Source: Diphasiastrum complanatum (taxonomy: Eukaryota; Streptophyta; Lycopodiopsida; Lycopodiales; Lycopodiaceae). From it: a DNA stretch of 64,000 nt. The notes under the pieces were generated by a model. The model was not told the origin of the DNA and searched no databases. It saw only the letters and a program-made list of their open reading frames with translations. Numbering within the stretch: the stretch's first letter is position 1; the number at the start of each line of letters is the position of its first letter. Below are positions 10,902 to 22,832 of this stretch, one piece after another. The DNA is taken from assembly GCA_029204225.1 (NCBI GenBank), contig CM055103.1, positions 2,880,406-2,944,405 on the forward strand, read 5' to 3'. The translations under genes and the position numbers were made by a program.

Positions 10902-13123
10902 ATGGGAGTAGAGATAGCGAGATGCTTGCTGTTGAGGCCGCTTGTTTCAGGACTGACACGGCCATGGGCTCTTCAGCTTCCTAAAGAGGTAGCTGCAAGC
11001 CGAGGTAATGCAGATCTTAAAGGTGGGTTGTCTGGATCGGAATCGATTTTGAGGAAAAATGCATTGCATCTGTCCTGGAATCGAGGCGGCACTAGAGATT
11101 CGTCTTTTTTCAGGAGGCGGCTAGTGCACATGGATTGCCGAACTGAGGCTTCTGATGGCTATTGGAAAGATGGCCTGGGGACTTCTGATAATATATCTCG
11201 GTTTTCTTCTGAAAGCTGCGGAGATAGGACGAAGGATGCCTCGCAAAACTCAGTCATATCAAAAGGGTTTTCACTGCATGAGAAAGAGGGAAGCACGAAG
11301 GTGCCAGCTCTTGCGGAGGGTGTAAGCATACCTTCTTCGCTGCGTAAATTGAAGAAGCAGCAGGGACAGAAGAGGCTGCAAGAAGCCGAAGACAGTGCCG
11401 AGAACCTTACCTGCTCCATCAGCAACGCTTTCTCATCCATGGTCTTCATAATACGATCACTGCAAAACTATACCTTACAAATGCGACAGGTAATTTATGT
11501 ACAGAATGACGTCCAAGGAATCTCAGCTATGATGCAGAGAGAGATGCAATGCTCGTTTGTATGGCTGTTTCAGCAAGTCTTTGCTTCTACACCAAAGCTG
11601 ATGGTTTCTGTGATGATCTTTCTGACTAACTTTACAGTCTTTTCCGTGGGAAACAGTATAATACCAGAGAATACCTCATCAACAGAACTCCCTCATGCGA
11701 TCCAGTACCTCCTGCATAAGGATTCTCAGAAGAAAAGTGAAAACAACTTAGAAGCTGTATTTGGAAAAGTTAGTGCCAGATCCAAATTTGAGACACTTTC
11801 TTCTGGAAGCACGAAACATTTAGATAGTTGCGAGCAGATTGATATCAGCTTATCAGGGGTTGGATCTGGAAGGAACATTGTTAAGAGCTTCCTAGTTGCT
11901 GGAGGGTCAGATGAAGGAGGAAAGTTCTGGCTTCATCCTCACCGAAGGGCCATGTCTTCGGAAGAGGAGTCAAATCCTCCTGAATTGCACAGTTCAAGGC
12001 ACGGTGCTGCTCAGGAGGATGCCCTTCTCACAGCTGACAAGGCAATGATGAAGAGCAAACCCTTCCAAGAACACGATCCAACTCTGGAGTCAACAACTGG
12101 CAAAAATGCAGCTACAGTAGGGGCACTCAAGAGCTCTACCCCAGAGGTGCAGCGGGGAAGTCAGGAGAACCTGATTCAGCCTCATTTAAATAATGCTGCA
12201 AAGGATCTTCGACTTTCCTCAGAGGATGCTTTCGAGGACATGTCCCTTAAAGGGATATTCGTTGCGCCTGTCACAGCAAATCTGGAATCAGACAGATACG
12301 AGTGCTACGACAGGACGGATTTGACATACCAGCATGCCCTCAGTCTTGATTGTGAAAATCCATTACTTCTTGCCAATTACGCGCAATTCCTTTATGTTGT
12401 CAGACATGATCACGACAGGTGATCTCTCTCACGGACACAAACAAACAAATTCTTAGATTATGCTGGGCTTCTGCATCAACTGCTGACTGCATCTGCTCAT
12501 CCTTATGAGTTATACTGTCTCACTTCTGTTAGAAGCATGTTCTCCTATAGTGCTATGGTACTGAAATTTTCTGGTTGTCACCTTTACAGATGTGTCCTAG
12601 TTATAAATTGCCACACAAGTAAGTTATATATGGGCTTGCATAGGCAATTGCCCATACTTGTTCTTCATTGGTTAATTGCATTGAAAACTCTCCAATTCAT
12701 GTTTTATAGTTTGCTCAATCAAGAAATCAATGCTAGTTCTGAACAGTTCATTTGACTGTAAGCTTTAAGGTTGAGCAGAAAGACGTTCTTACTTACTCTA
12801 TAAGCTCTAGAGAATATTGAGATATTTTATGATCAAACATTATTGATACTCTCCCGCTGATCTATTCTTGCTGCTGCATTTCTGTCAACAGAGCAGAGAA
12901 GTATTTTCAGCGGGCAATGATTGCAGATCCACTAGATGGGGCAGCAATGAGCAGGTTTGCCACGTTTCTGTGGTTGGGTCGAAGCAATCGTTCTGCTGCA
13001 GACACAGTATTCAGAGCTGCCATATCTGCAGATCCTGTCAACTCCTTTTACAAGTGTGACTATGCCCACTTCTTATGGCATTTAGAAGAAGAAACATCTC
13101 AAAGTGTTAAGCCAGTAAATTAG
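10902..13123 (+). CDS. Plant TPR-like superfamily protein, two exons
   Basis: Predicted as exons 10902-12418 and 12892-13123, giving 582 residues. The donor follows CACGACAG (GTGATC) and the acceptor is TCAACAG; joining them keeps the frame and rebuilds an Arg codon inside a repeat. Starting at the ATG at 10902 avoids the non-ATG codon upstream. The middle carries IPSSLRKLKK, then AFSSMVFIIRSLQNYTLQMR, MQCSFVWLFQQVF and a hydrophobic segment (about residues 232-250) that may be membrane-bound. The C-terminal ~110 residues form about three TPR-like helical repeats (YQHALSLDCENPLLLANYAQFL; AEKYFQRAMIADP; ADTVFRAAISADP). This layout matches a plant family known from Arabidopsis loci such as At1g07280, At2g29670 and At3g47080, whose biochemical role I cannot state. 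The C terminus is close to repeat 3. It is the only intact-looking gene in the left half and is flanked by retrotransposon debris. Confidence 0.8.
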
Positions 13124-14457
13124 TGAGCTCAGGAACTCGAAATTGTGGATCAACGACTGTGTTATGACTTTCATGGAAAGGGGAAGTTCACAATACATGT
13201 GTATACTGTGAGTTGCAATGCTGTAAATTAAAACTTTGGTCAGAGGATCATTGTACATGCATAAATGAGTATATTATCTTTCTGAATTTGGGTTGAGAAG
13301 CAAGACTTAGCTGCAGGAGCCTTGTTCATGCATGTGTATCCCTTTTTCATAACCAAGATGGATATGGTGGTATATAAGATTTGTCATTAATTTGTACAGG
13401 CTTGAGCATTGTATTCTTGGTAAGTGTCCACGCATTTTCCTACACAAATATTAATTCTTGTGTGTTGGCTTTTTGAGTGGACATTTGTGCAAAGCTACAA
13501 ATTTATGCTTCATGGGACTAAGCCTGAGCTTTTGTCTTAACTTAGTGTGCAAACAATGTTTTGGCAGAACAAATATATGAATTGAAGTTAAGGCCCCTCT
13601 TAGTATTGTAAGTTCATCTAAGGTCTATAACAGTGTTTTTATAATGTCTGCACTGATGCACACGACTCTATCCAAAGAGACTTAAGTGCTTCACTGACAT
13701 CCCAAAACATCAAAATCTCTTGTTCTTTGTATGCATTTCATAAACAGGCTAAGCCTTTTCCACAAATAACATGATATAAGTGCAACATGCTAATTTATTG
13801 AGATATTGATGCTAGATGGTGCAAATATGGAACATTGATTCACATGAACTAAGAGCTAATCATCTTATCAATCAAACTTCAATAATAATTGACATGAGTC
13901 TACAGGTCCTTGGTGGAAGAGATCAAGAGCCTAGGGAGCCTAGGTTATGACGGTACCCACCCAAAAAGACCTAATGCCACGTCTTGTCAAATAGGTGGTG
14001 TGTGAGTGGTTATGCCATGCAAGGAGTCATGGGCTCTCAAAGAGCCCACAATTTAGTGCAAAGATGACTTACAACTCTACATACATGCAACCTTGTCTAC
14101 ATCTTAAATTGTCTATATGTGACATCACAAAAAAAAATTAGGGTTTTGACAAAATCACAAAAAAAATTGAATATTTCAAATTCTACATGCAATTGCTAAA
14201 AACTTGATATAGAATATTGTAGCCTCAAGTGGGACCTTCCTAATGCATAAAAAATTGGCTATTTCTAGTAATTATGGTGTGAAATCGAAATTCCTCAAGT
14301 TCATTGACCTAAATTGAGTTTTGGCCTACAAAAGATCCAATCTACATAAGCAAGAAACTCGATTTTCGAGTAGAAGTCAATCTAACATGCTCTAGCATTG
14401 ATATCTCTTCCAAATCCTTGATAGGCGTGCTTGATCCTTTCATAACCTGCAACACAA
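13124..14457. other. 3' region of the TPR-like gene, then LTR-element leader
   Basis: The first few hundred bases are probably the 3' untranslated region of the TPR-like gene. From about 13.9 kb the DNA lies downstream (minus sense) of the primer-binding site at 14458-14469 and is probably untranslated leader of a minus-strand LTR element. No gag is recognisable. Confidence 0.4.
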
Positions 14458-14469
14458 GCTCTGATACCA
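14458..14469 (-). promoter_or_regulatory. Primer-binding site, initiator tRNA-Met type
   Basis: Plus strand GCTCTGATACCA, directly followed by TGTGAAG. On the minus strand an LTR ending in CTTCACA therefore abuts TGGTATCAGAGC, the normal arrangement. Confidence 0.75.
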
Positions 14470-14760
14470 TGTGAAGAATTTCAGATCAATTAAGATCCAA
14501 TTCCATAACCTGATTTTTGGTTACCAAGAGATCAATCCTACTAGTGTTGCCAATGTAGAAAAATCAACATCTACTTAATGAAAGAGATGCAAACTCAATA
14601 AGAACCTGATCAAACATTAAAAATATGACATGATGAAGTTGTTTTCTGTACAAAAATAGTAAGCTATTGCATTTCACACGTGTGGATCCGAAAATAGCAT
14701 GTTTTTCATGTAGATCACTATGCATTGAAACATTTAGTGAACAAACTTGATCTTTCGGGT
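14470..14760 (-). mobile_element. Truncated 5' LTR, minus strand
   Basis: Starts with TG next to the primer-binding site at 14458-14469 and holds the palindrome CACACGTGTG (14675-14684) that recurs in other LTRs here. It is cut off where a plus-strand gypsy fragment begins (about 14.76-14.79 kb). Confidence 0.55.
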
Positions 14761-14789
14761 AGGGTAACTAGATGGGTATTGTTATTAGA

Positions 14790-15467
14790 TGAGTTTAATT
14801 ATTAAGTAGAATTAAGAAGATGCAAGGATCATCAAAATGCTGATTACATATCTTGCCTCCAAACAAAACATCAGTTTGATCCCATTTTTGATGAATTTTC
14901 GGATGAAGATATAATGCGTATTCAATCGGAAACATCAATTTATATGGATATTATTAACTTTTTACAGGACCCGATTTATCCTGAACATTTTAAAAACATC
15001 AAAAAAATGTTTTCCTTTCAAAAGTAGGGCCTTATACGATTATAAATAAAATATTGTATAAATTAGGAGCCGACGATAGCCTCTGCCGATGTTTAGAACC
15101 AACCGAGATGACCACTATAATAAGTGCATTACATGAGGAAGATTCGGGGGGTCACTATGCTCTTAAAAATAATGCAAGAAAGATCCGCAATGCTAAATAT
15201 TGGTGGCTTACCGTCTATAGAGATGTTAAACTATTCATTCAAAAATGTGATGCATGTCAGAGGATGGGGAAACCCAGCTTCTCGATGCATTGGCCGCTTA
15301 CTCTAATTATTCCCTTAGCACCTTTTGAGAAGTGGGGGATAGATTTTGTAGTCAAACTGATCACACGTAAAAGTTATCAACGTTACATTCTCGTTGCTAC
15401 GGACTATGCTACCAAGATGGTAGAGGCCAAAGCCACAGTTAAAGATTGCAAGATATCACAAATATAG
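14790..15467 (+). pseudogene. Ty3/gypsy RNase H end and integrase fragment
   Basis: Reading frames give an RNase H tail (NADYISCL) and, after a frameshift near 15020, an integrase zinc-binding domain with HEEDSGGH ... CDACQRMGK. The start of the catalytic core follows (PFEKWGIDFVV, then ILVATDYATKMVEA). The core stops at 15467, before the second catalytic Asp. The family is Ty3/gypsy (chromovirus-like order), clearly different from the copia pieces around it. Confidence 0.75.
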
Positions 15468-15938
15468 TGCACCAATGGATAGATGAACCTAAGAGAACTC
15501 ATGTATAAGCATGAAGTGAGATAAGAGAGAGAGAATGTGTCTCTTCCCACGAGTGTACAACTATATATAGCAGATCGATGACTCATTAATGAGTTTGGTT
15601 TCCCTCCATAACAAAAACCCTAGCATTAATGTGGACTAGATTCAATGTCTCCAACATTCAAATTTGGATCTTCTAAAACTCATGTACTACACTTTTTCAC
15701 ACTTTCAAAAAGTGCTTATTCAAATGTTTTTAGACTAATATAACTTTGAAAATTCAAACTCTAAGTCTAATATGAAGATTGGCTCCGATTGCCAAACATA
15801 CAAATATGACCAAAATAACAAAACTAGTTGAAATTTCTCACAACACTTACTCCTGATCATGCGGTCATTATGTGGTTCCTTGCGGGGCTGCCATGAAACA
15901 TTCAAAGAGAACTCAAATGACGGGAGCAGTACGCCACG
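15468..15938. other. Unassigned AT-rich stretch
   Basis: Follows the truncated gypsy integrase. No gene, LTR boundary or repeat was recognised on either strand. Confidence 0.3.
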
Positions 15939-16196
15939 TTGCAAGAAGCATTGGAAGATGCCATCAGGGAAGAGGATGAAGTCTCAAAGGATGAATCCCA
16001 TCACACTGCCCATAATCCAACTCCCTTGATAGCATCAACCTCCAATGCTTCCAATGTATCAACAGATTTGCTAATGGAACAAATGACAAAGCTACACAAC
16101 CAGCACATGGAGCAAGTGACGGCTCGATTTAATCAAAAGCTTAAGGCCTTGCAAGGAGCTGTAGCATCAATTTCAAATCCACTGGAACAGAACTAG
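15939..16196 (+). pseudogene. Gag-like fragment
   Basis: An open stretch with an acidic start and a helix-prone segment (LMEQMTKLHNQHMEQVTARF). It resembles the minus-strand open stretch at 61720-61911 (MELLNQQHQLQMEKLTNEF), which is followed there by Cys/His knuckles. Both are probably the same gag family. Only the N-terminal part is present here. Confidence 0.4.
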
Positions 16197-16559
16197 CTAT
16201 AGTATCCCCGCAGAGAGTGCTATTCGATTTGTACCCAGAACCATACCACCAACAACTGTCCAATTTTGAAGCAAAATCTCAAACTGACACAATGGTATTG
16301 CCACCTGTGCAATGCATCATCGCACGAAACGACATTTTTCCCATTCAACCCACAAAAGAGGAATCAATATCAAACCTCTTATTCATACCATCAGGGGGCA
16401 CTGAATGCGGCACCGCGGTATGGAACGCAAGCGAATCAGTAGCGCATGGCTTTACCTGCACCACCAATGTCAGCTAACAATCAAGTGGCTCATGTGAATT
16501 TGACAGCAACGGAACAAGAAATGTCGTCCCAACCTGGGCAGCAACAATAGCTCTCATGC

Positions 16560-17051
16560 CCACGTGTGGTCTTAGTTAGCGTGTCCACCCATAAGTTAAT
16601 TGTGACTATAAGGGAATTGGGGCCCTTATGTGTATAAGGTCATAATTAATGGTTGTATGCCTAAACTCATGATGGTGGATTTTTATGAGTCTATTAGTGA
16701 GTCTTTGAGGAATCAGATGACGTGGCCCAGATAGGATGTAGAGGTGTCTAGTGAGGTGTCACAATGCACTACTAGTGGTGCATGGGCCTTGGAGGGTATA
16801 AGTATACCTATTGGGCTCTCACTAGTGTATAAGTATACGTATTGGGCTCTCAGTAGTGTATCCTTGGTGTGAGACTAGTAGCCATATGGTGCTAGTGTGA
16901 TGCATCATTCCTCTTTGAGATTGATCCATAGCTTGGGGGCTAGATCCGTTCAATCTAGGATTGGTTGGGTTGGTTTGTCCACCATCAGTACCCTTTGTGG
17001 TTGCTTGTTTTGGCATGCTTAGACTAGGATCCTTGGTTTAGGACCTTATAT
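16560..17051 (+). mobile_element. Putative LTR ending at a primer-binding site
   Basis: The stretch carries TATA-like, partly duplicated sequence (16797-16858) and runs straight into the primer-binding site at 17052. The last ~70 bases are an inverted copy of the start of the internal region. The left boundary and a terminal CA are not clear, so the LTR call rests mainly on the adjacent primer-binding site. Confidence 0.4.
16797..16858 (+). repeat. 31-bp tandem duplication
   Basis: Two adjacent 31-bp units (16797-16827 and 16828-16858), differing at two positions; each begins TATAAGTATAC and contains ATTGGGCTCTCA. The duplication doubles a possible TATA element of the putative LTR. Confidence 0.85.
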
Positions 17052-17128
17052 TGGTATCAGAGCCCTAAACCAAGGATCCTAGTCTAAGCATGCCAAAACA
17101 AGCAACCACAAAGGGTATTGATGGTGGA
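16978..17128 (+). repeat. 65-bp inverted repeat with the PBS in its 21-nt loop
   Basis: The arms 16978-17042 and 17064-17128 are complementary at 64 of 65 positions, and the one exception is a G-T pair. The loop (17043-17063) contains TGGTATCAGAGC. The right arm includes an ATG and codons for MPKQATTKG; the minus strand of the left arm encodes the same peptide and stays open for about 64 codons. Confidence 0.9.
17052..17063 (+). promoter_or_regulatory. Primer-binding site, initiator tRNA-Met type
   Basis: Exact TGGTATCAGAGC on the plus strand, placed in the loop of the long hairpin 16978-17128. Confidence 0.75.
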
Positions 17129-17652
17129 TAATTACAGGGTTTGCATGGCGGTTTTTCTAGTGATTCACAGGTTTATGCTGGATTTTTTTGGCTAACTAAC
17201 AAGTTTTGTAGACCGTTGTGAATCAATAAAGCCATCTTGATGATGGTATGGTTTACATGACTGCCTATTCTGTGATATGAAGATGAGGCAACCTACAATT
17301 CAGGGTTTTGCAAAAAATTTGGTAGCATGTACCCTGTTTTTCAGTTTTTGAGAAACCTACATAATGTAAATTTGTAAGAATAGATTGCTTATGCATGTTA
17401 GAATGTAAAGCAACAACAAAAGTGTCCTACTGGCTTCAAGCATCTGCAAAAACAACAAAAGAAAACATTTAATGCTTCAAGCAAAAGCAGAAGCTTGATT
17501 AGCTTTTGTTTCAAATGTAAATGAATTAGAAAAAAAAAGCAGTTCGGCCTCCTAGTTGGCTCCTGGCCGCGCTCTGTGAAGCCTCCACACCCAACCTACA
17601 TGCAAGAAAGGGACACAGACATGGAAGGAAAGGTTTCCTTCATAGCGTTGGC

Positions 17653-17774
<122 letters not shown>

Positions 17775-18189
17775 TCTCGGGCTCCTGCTCGTGGCCGGCA
17801 TGAGCCCGAGCTTATGGAGGGAAGGGAAAGGTGGGGGGGGGGTTGTTAATTCTTTTAGTTAAATTTTAGTTTTTTAGAAAACTAAAGTTCTAATTTGCAT
17901 GTTAGGTAAGGGATAGGTAAGGGATGGGTGCGCTAGAGGGCACAAGGTTTTTTTTTGGTTTCTGGTTTACCGGTCTTTAGAAATTCCATGGGCTTAGACT
18001 ATGTTTTTTTTCTTTAAATACAATTAAAGATAAATTAGTGAATCATGATGGCTTAAGAATTGCGTACATTAAAACTCAAATGCATAATTATGGCTTTTTG
18101 GCATTGTTATTGCTTGGACACCATTTGCGGAATTCATTGGAATAATTTTAATTGGCAATTGGGTCTGTCAAAACTAAGTTTTTCTAAAA

Positions 18190-18510
18190 TAAGTTATTAG
18201 ACAACGTTATATTACGAACAATTATCACTCATTTCGCTTTTTATATGGACCATCAACCCTTGCTTTATCTTGTTAATAAAACTTGGAACATGGGGCAAAT
18301 TACTCGATGGTTGCTTTTGTTGTTGGAGTTTGATTTTCAAATAGTGGTTCGCAAAGGCAAGCAACATTATATGGCAGATCGTGTGTTGTGAATTAAAGGG
18401 AAGGAAACTACAACCCACCACGATGATGAGCTACCCGATGCTACCTTGTTTTATATTGACACAGTACCTGAATGGGCCGCAGACATAGTGGATGGACCTC
18501 ACATCGGCCT
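18190..18510 (+). pseudogene. Ty3/gypsy RNase H fragment
   Basis: The frame reads FYMDHQPLLYLVNK, then QITRWLLLLLEFDFQ and GKQHYMADRVL, the closing part of a gypsy RNase H. A stop follows, with degraded sequence after it. It is joined at about 18515 to a minus-strand copia remnant. Confidence 0.7.
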
Positions 18511-19051
18511 ACCAAATCCTTCCTTCTTGTTTCCAAGGGAATATGTGCAAAGCAAGCACTACCAAGTTCACTAAGGTGATCAACCTTAGGCTTCATCTTG
18601 AATAAAACTTCATATGGTGCTATTCCTTCAAGAGCTCCAAAACTCCTCAAAGCTTTGATCTTCAATGAGAATTTCTTCTCAACATATGCTTTGAATAATA
18701 AGGAATAATCATACACCATAATACTTGAAGAGAAAAGATATGTGCATCTTGTGTGATCATCCTCCTTTGAAATATTGGACATATAAGAAACATCAAGAGA
18801 GTTTGCACTCACTTGGATTCAATTTGTAGATGCCTTCAAATCTTGATCCATATGCAAGGATCTCACCATCCTTCTTGATCACACAATTGTCAATATTGAA
18901 ATTGACATCAAAGCCACTATCAAGAAGTTGGCCAACACTTAAGATGTTCTTTGTAAGCTTTGGGACAAAAAGAACATTGTTGAGAAAGAGATCTTTAGTA
19001 GATGCAAGCTTCAAGGGAATAATCCCTACTCCTTCAATATTGCACTCATGC

Positions 19052-19540
19052 TTACTTGTCATATTCATCTCTCAAGCCATTGAGAATGACTTGGACTAGC
19101 TCACTTTGATTGATTGAGTCACCAATACATGCAGGCTCCCTATGAATATCCTTGACTCTCAAAACATAATTACATGCACTCTCATCACTCTTTTGACTAC
19201 TTTGGAAGATTTGATTTCTAAGAGTGAGGAGCCTAGAGGTGTTCTTAGCCTCATAGATGGACTTGAGACAATCCCAAGCTTCCTTGGATGTAGAACAATC
19301 ACCAATCTCCCTCAATATCTCATTAGAGACATTCATCTTAATGTAGTGGAGAGCCATCCTAGCTCTCTTCTTGTATTTTTGAACTTCTTGAAGGACTTGA
19401 GGCTCCTCCTCAATCCCAAGTACAATGTCCATCACATCTTGGAGTATCAAGATGGACTCCATCCTCAACTTCCATATTGAATAATTGGAAGTAGACAATC
19501 TCTCACTTGGTTGCAACAAGTATGAACTCATTGAAGTCAT
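19052..19540 (-). pseudogene. Copia gag (UBN2-type), truncated
   Basis: About 160 residues, open throughout. Gag forms the virus-like particle that packages element RNA. The N-terminal half matches the usual copia gag pattern of a Trp-containing block (SIWKLRM) and AWDCLKSIYEAKNTSRLLTL; the family normally runs another 100 or so residues to a CCHC knuckle, which is lost here by the deletion near 19060. The ATG at 19540 is the natural start. Confidence 0.75.
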
Positions 19541-20296
19541 GTAAAGTGGAGATAAATAAAAGTGATGAACAAAAAATGTTGCTTCTCTCTCACTATAGGA
19601 TCCAATAATGGTGTGCTACCATCTCCTATGCAAGATCTTGCAACAAACTGTGAGATGATTCTCACTAGCTATCTCAATCTCTCCAAAACTAGATCTACTT
19701 CACATCAAATGATGGAGTATGGGCAAAGTTGGGATCAAACACTCTTAGCACGTGTGAAATACACTAAGAAACCAAATTTGACTCAAATACAATGATATTG
19801 CATGAAACAAAATGGCTAAGATCTCAAAACAGTGCCTAGATCACATATAGATGAGATTGGTAAGCATTCAACTGTGATTTTGGATCAAACAAGCAATCTC
19901 TTGACCAAACCAAATGTGTCCACCATGTGTCCACCCAGGTCTAGGTGCCCTACCTAACCCTCTTCAAAAGCTTATAACTTTTGATTGGCACAACCAAATG
20001 GAATGAAACTGATTGCATAAAAAACTAGACAAAAATAGCTTCAAAACAAGCTATCTAGCAAGATTTTTGGATCAACCATAAAAGAGAACTCCCAAACTGA
20101 AATTGGATGTTCCTCACACATGTTTGATCACCTGATTCCGTACAGTATCAGGTCAGACCCAATCAATGTCCTATTGATCTCTTTTGATCCAAAATTGGAC
20201 AAGATAGCTAGGAAAATGGACCTTGACAATTTCTAGCTCAAGATTGATGAATAGTTTTAATTTAAATGGATCAAAATGCATGGTAACCTTAGGTAG

Positions 20297-20308
20297 GCTC
20301 TGATACCA
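20297..20308 (-). promoter_or_regulatory. Primer-binding site, initiator tRNA-Met type
   Basis: Plus strand GCTCTGATACCA, touching the LTR that starts TGTTGAATTT at 20309. Confidence 0.85.
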
Positions 20309-21132
20309 TGTTGAATTTCACACGTATGGACTATCCACAACATGTACTTGTGATCTCCTAAGGTGTGTAGATGCACCAAGATCAAGACTAGATTGAGATT
20401 CAAGATCTATCTTTGATTCTATGGCAAAAACACACTACTACATGCATTCAATCACTTCAAACTCTCACTCACACGTGTGGGAAGTGTTCCAAAAGTAATC
20501 TAAGTAAAAACAAGCTGCTCTCCTCAGATAGAGAGAGAAAATCATCAATAGCTCTCGGGTAGAGAGAGAAAGCTAGAAAATCACTTATACTCAAAATCCA
20601 CTCAATCTCAAAATCAATTAGATCCAAATGAGGAGTACAATGATACTAGTAGATCCATGAGCTACCACTATGCTTAACTATGATTGGACCACACTTTGCC
20701 ACCTCTTAATCCTATTGGACCATTGATACATGCACCTCTAAATTCTATTGGACCATTTTCAAGCAAACCTCAAATTCTATTGGGCCACTCATGGTTCCAC
20801 CTCTAAATCCTATTGGACCTCTTAAACTTCATCAAACAAAAGCATTACACTTGTCTACACTCTAATTGGCACAAGTTTGGCCTCCTACTCTATTATGGCT
20901 CAATAGTGGCATTACAAGTGGAAATGGATAATTTGCCATCTATGCCAAATTTGACCCTATCAACATTCTACACCTAAATGCTTGACTATGAGATTCTATG
21001 AGACCCCTATATCAAACATTTTTATTTACTTTACAATTCTCCACACGTGGGAACATCCTCCACACATGTGAGATTCACTTACAAACTTCTATCATGAAAA
21101 ATAACAAGCTAGATTTTTGCCAATTTCTCACA
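20309..21132 (-). mobile_element. 5' LTR, minus strand, 824 bp
   Basis: Bounded by TG at 20309 and CA at 21132 and joined to a primer-binding site. It contains CACACGTGTG at 20470-20479. The matching 3' LTR is not in the window because the element is cut at about 18515. Confidence 0.75.
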
Positions 21133-22732
21133 TCCCTTACCACATCAATGAGATTTATAATTTAAAAGCTGGCAATTTGTTATTGTTTTTATGTACTTAA
21201 AATAAGTACATTTTAATGATCATGACACTTATGAATGGACATCTCTTTTTTCTTTTTACAAATACTAATGTTTGTATCTAAAGTAGAGCATATATAGATT
21301 TTGAATTGTTAATCTACTTAGGATAGCACATTGACATATAAAATCTCATCAAAAGTAGAATATAATGTCAATACAAACTACTAATTATAGGTCGTGGAGA
21401 AAGATAGATACATGGATAGTGGACATAGTAGTACAATAGTACTTGACACATACTAGAGTATTGAATATATAGAATTTCTTAGATACAATGCTTGCTTTCA
21501 TGGCTGACACTAGTTTAACAACAATGCTAATTTTTATTTTCTAGCACATAATTGGTGTTTTGATGTTAGTTATAATGTTATGATTTGTGTTTTGATGTTA
21601 GTTATGATATCTATTTGAATAGGTATGAAAGGTTTCATTGATATGTCAACGAAGCAAAATTTTCATTCAAAAGATTCTTTTCTTACATTATGTGAATAAA
21701 ATACACCCACAAATAGGCCAACAACAATTCTTGGAGACTTCAATCCTTTGGTTGCTAGTAAATGCAATGACCATACAAACCATCTTACAACATTTTTGAA
21801 CAAACATAGTTTCGCATTAACACCACTATATAAAAAAACCCTTGTATAGAAGCTAGCCAGACCATATTTGAATGAATGGATACACCCCAAAATGACTGCA
21901 CGGAGTCACATATTATTGTTGGAGCTATCACTCACCAATTTATTGCCTATACACCAAATAAAATAATACATTTACATACAAAAATTAAACTCAACACAAG
22001 AAACATCATTGATTAAAAAAGTGATGAATACAAGGCATTCAAATTGTTGAAAAAGAGAAAGCAAAGATTGCAATCTAGAAGAGGCTACCTTAGCTTTTAG
22101 CAGATCATCGCAGTAGTTGTGGCGTAGAGTTTTAGCTTTTTTGTGACAAATGGAACAAAGTGATTTCCACAAACTCACTTCTCTTTTATAACCAATCTTC
22201 TCCTCATAGAAATGCAATTAATTTTGATCTTTTTAAAAACATGATTATTTATCTCTCCACATGTGGTGAGTTGGTGTATCGTGCTTGAATTGGGCATAGC
22301 CACCCAAGTTACATTCTCTATGATTACACAGGTTGATCATGATTCCATAGGTTTATATGAAGATGCCGTATACAACACAAGCCCGAAAACATGTACTCAT
22401 ATTCAACAAACACAAATATTCAATATTCAAGCATTACATAAAGGTTGTTCCTTGTGGCCTGCCACTTGTTTATAAAGTTGTTTGGCATTTGGCTTAGGTC
22501 GATGTTTTTTCCATTATTAACAATGCTAGAACTTAGTAACAACATAATAGAATGTGGAATTGGTAGCTAATAGCAAAAGAGATAGTACTTGTGGGATCAA
22601 TGTGTTAAGCATCACCACTGGTATAGTGGTGGGCTCAGAGACATCTAAGGGATGATATGTTCTTCACCTTTAGATGTGTGTGAGCCCACCAATGTCACTG
22701 CAGTGGTGGTGCGGAAGACAATGTCATATATT
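21133..22732. other. Unassigned stretch
   Basis: AT-rich DNA. Minus-strand open stretches at 21663-21890 and 21972-22217 are short, have no motif I recognise, and are probably chance. Confidence 0.3.
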
Positions 22733-22832
22733 TGTGGGAAAAGGCTTTTGCCAACCCGTGTGAATAGGTCACATGTGTGCCTTGTGAAAAAAAGCTTTTG
22801 CCCACCCTTGTGAATAGGTCACATGTGTGCCT
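22733..22832 (+). repeat. 50-bp tandem duplication
   Basis: Two adjacent 50-bp units (22733-22782, 22783-22832), both ending in AATAGGTCACATGTGTGCCT. Their function is unknown. Confidence 0.85.

Larger units (their letters stand above)
18515..20308 (-). mobile_element. Internally deleted copia element, minus strand
   Basis: From the primer-binding site (20297-20308), a ~750-bp leader runs to a UBN2-type gag whose ATG is at 19540 (SNYSIWKLRMESIL, then SKEAWDCLKSIYEA). Gag breaks off near 19060 and joins the C-terminal part of the protease region (NVLFVPKLTKNILSVGQLL). The gag zinc knuckle and the protease active site are therefore missing. Integrase (18441-18812) jumps from KIKALRS to EGIAPYEVLFKMKP, which removes the second and third catalytic residues. 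RT and RNase H are absent. Confidence 0.75.

Noticed and set aside
21663-22217. Possible host gene on the minus strand
   Set aside because: Two short open stretches without shared frame, splice signals or motifs.
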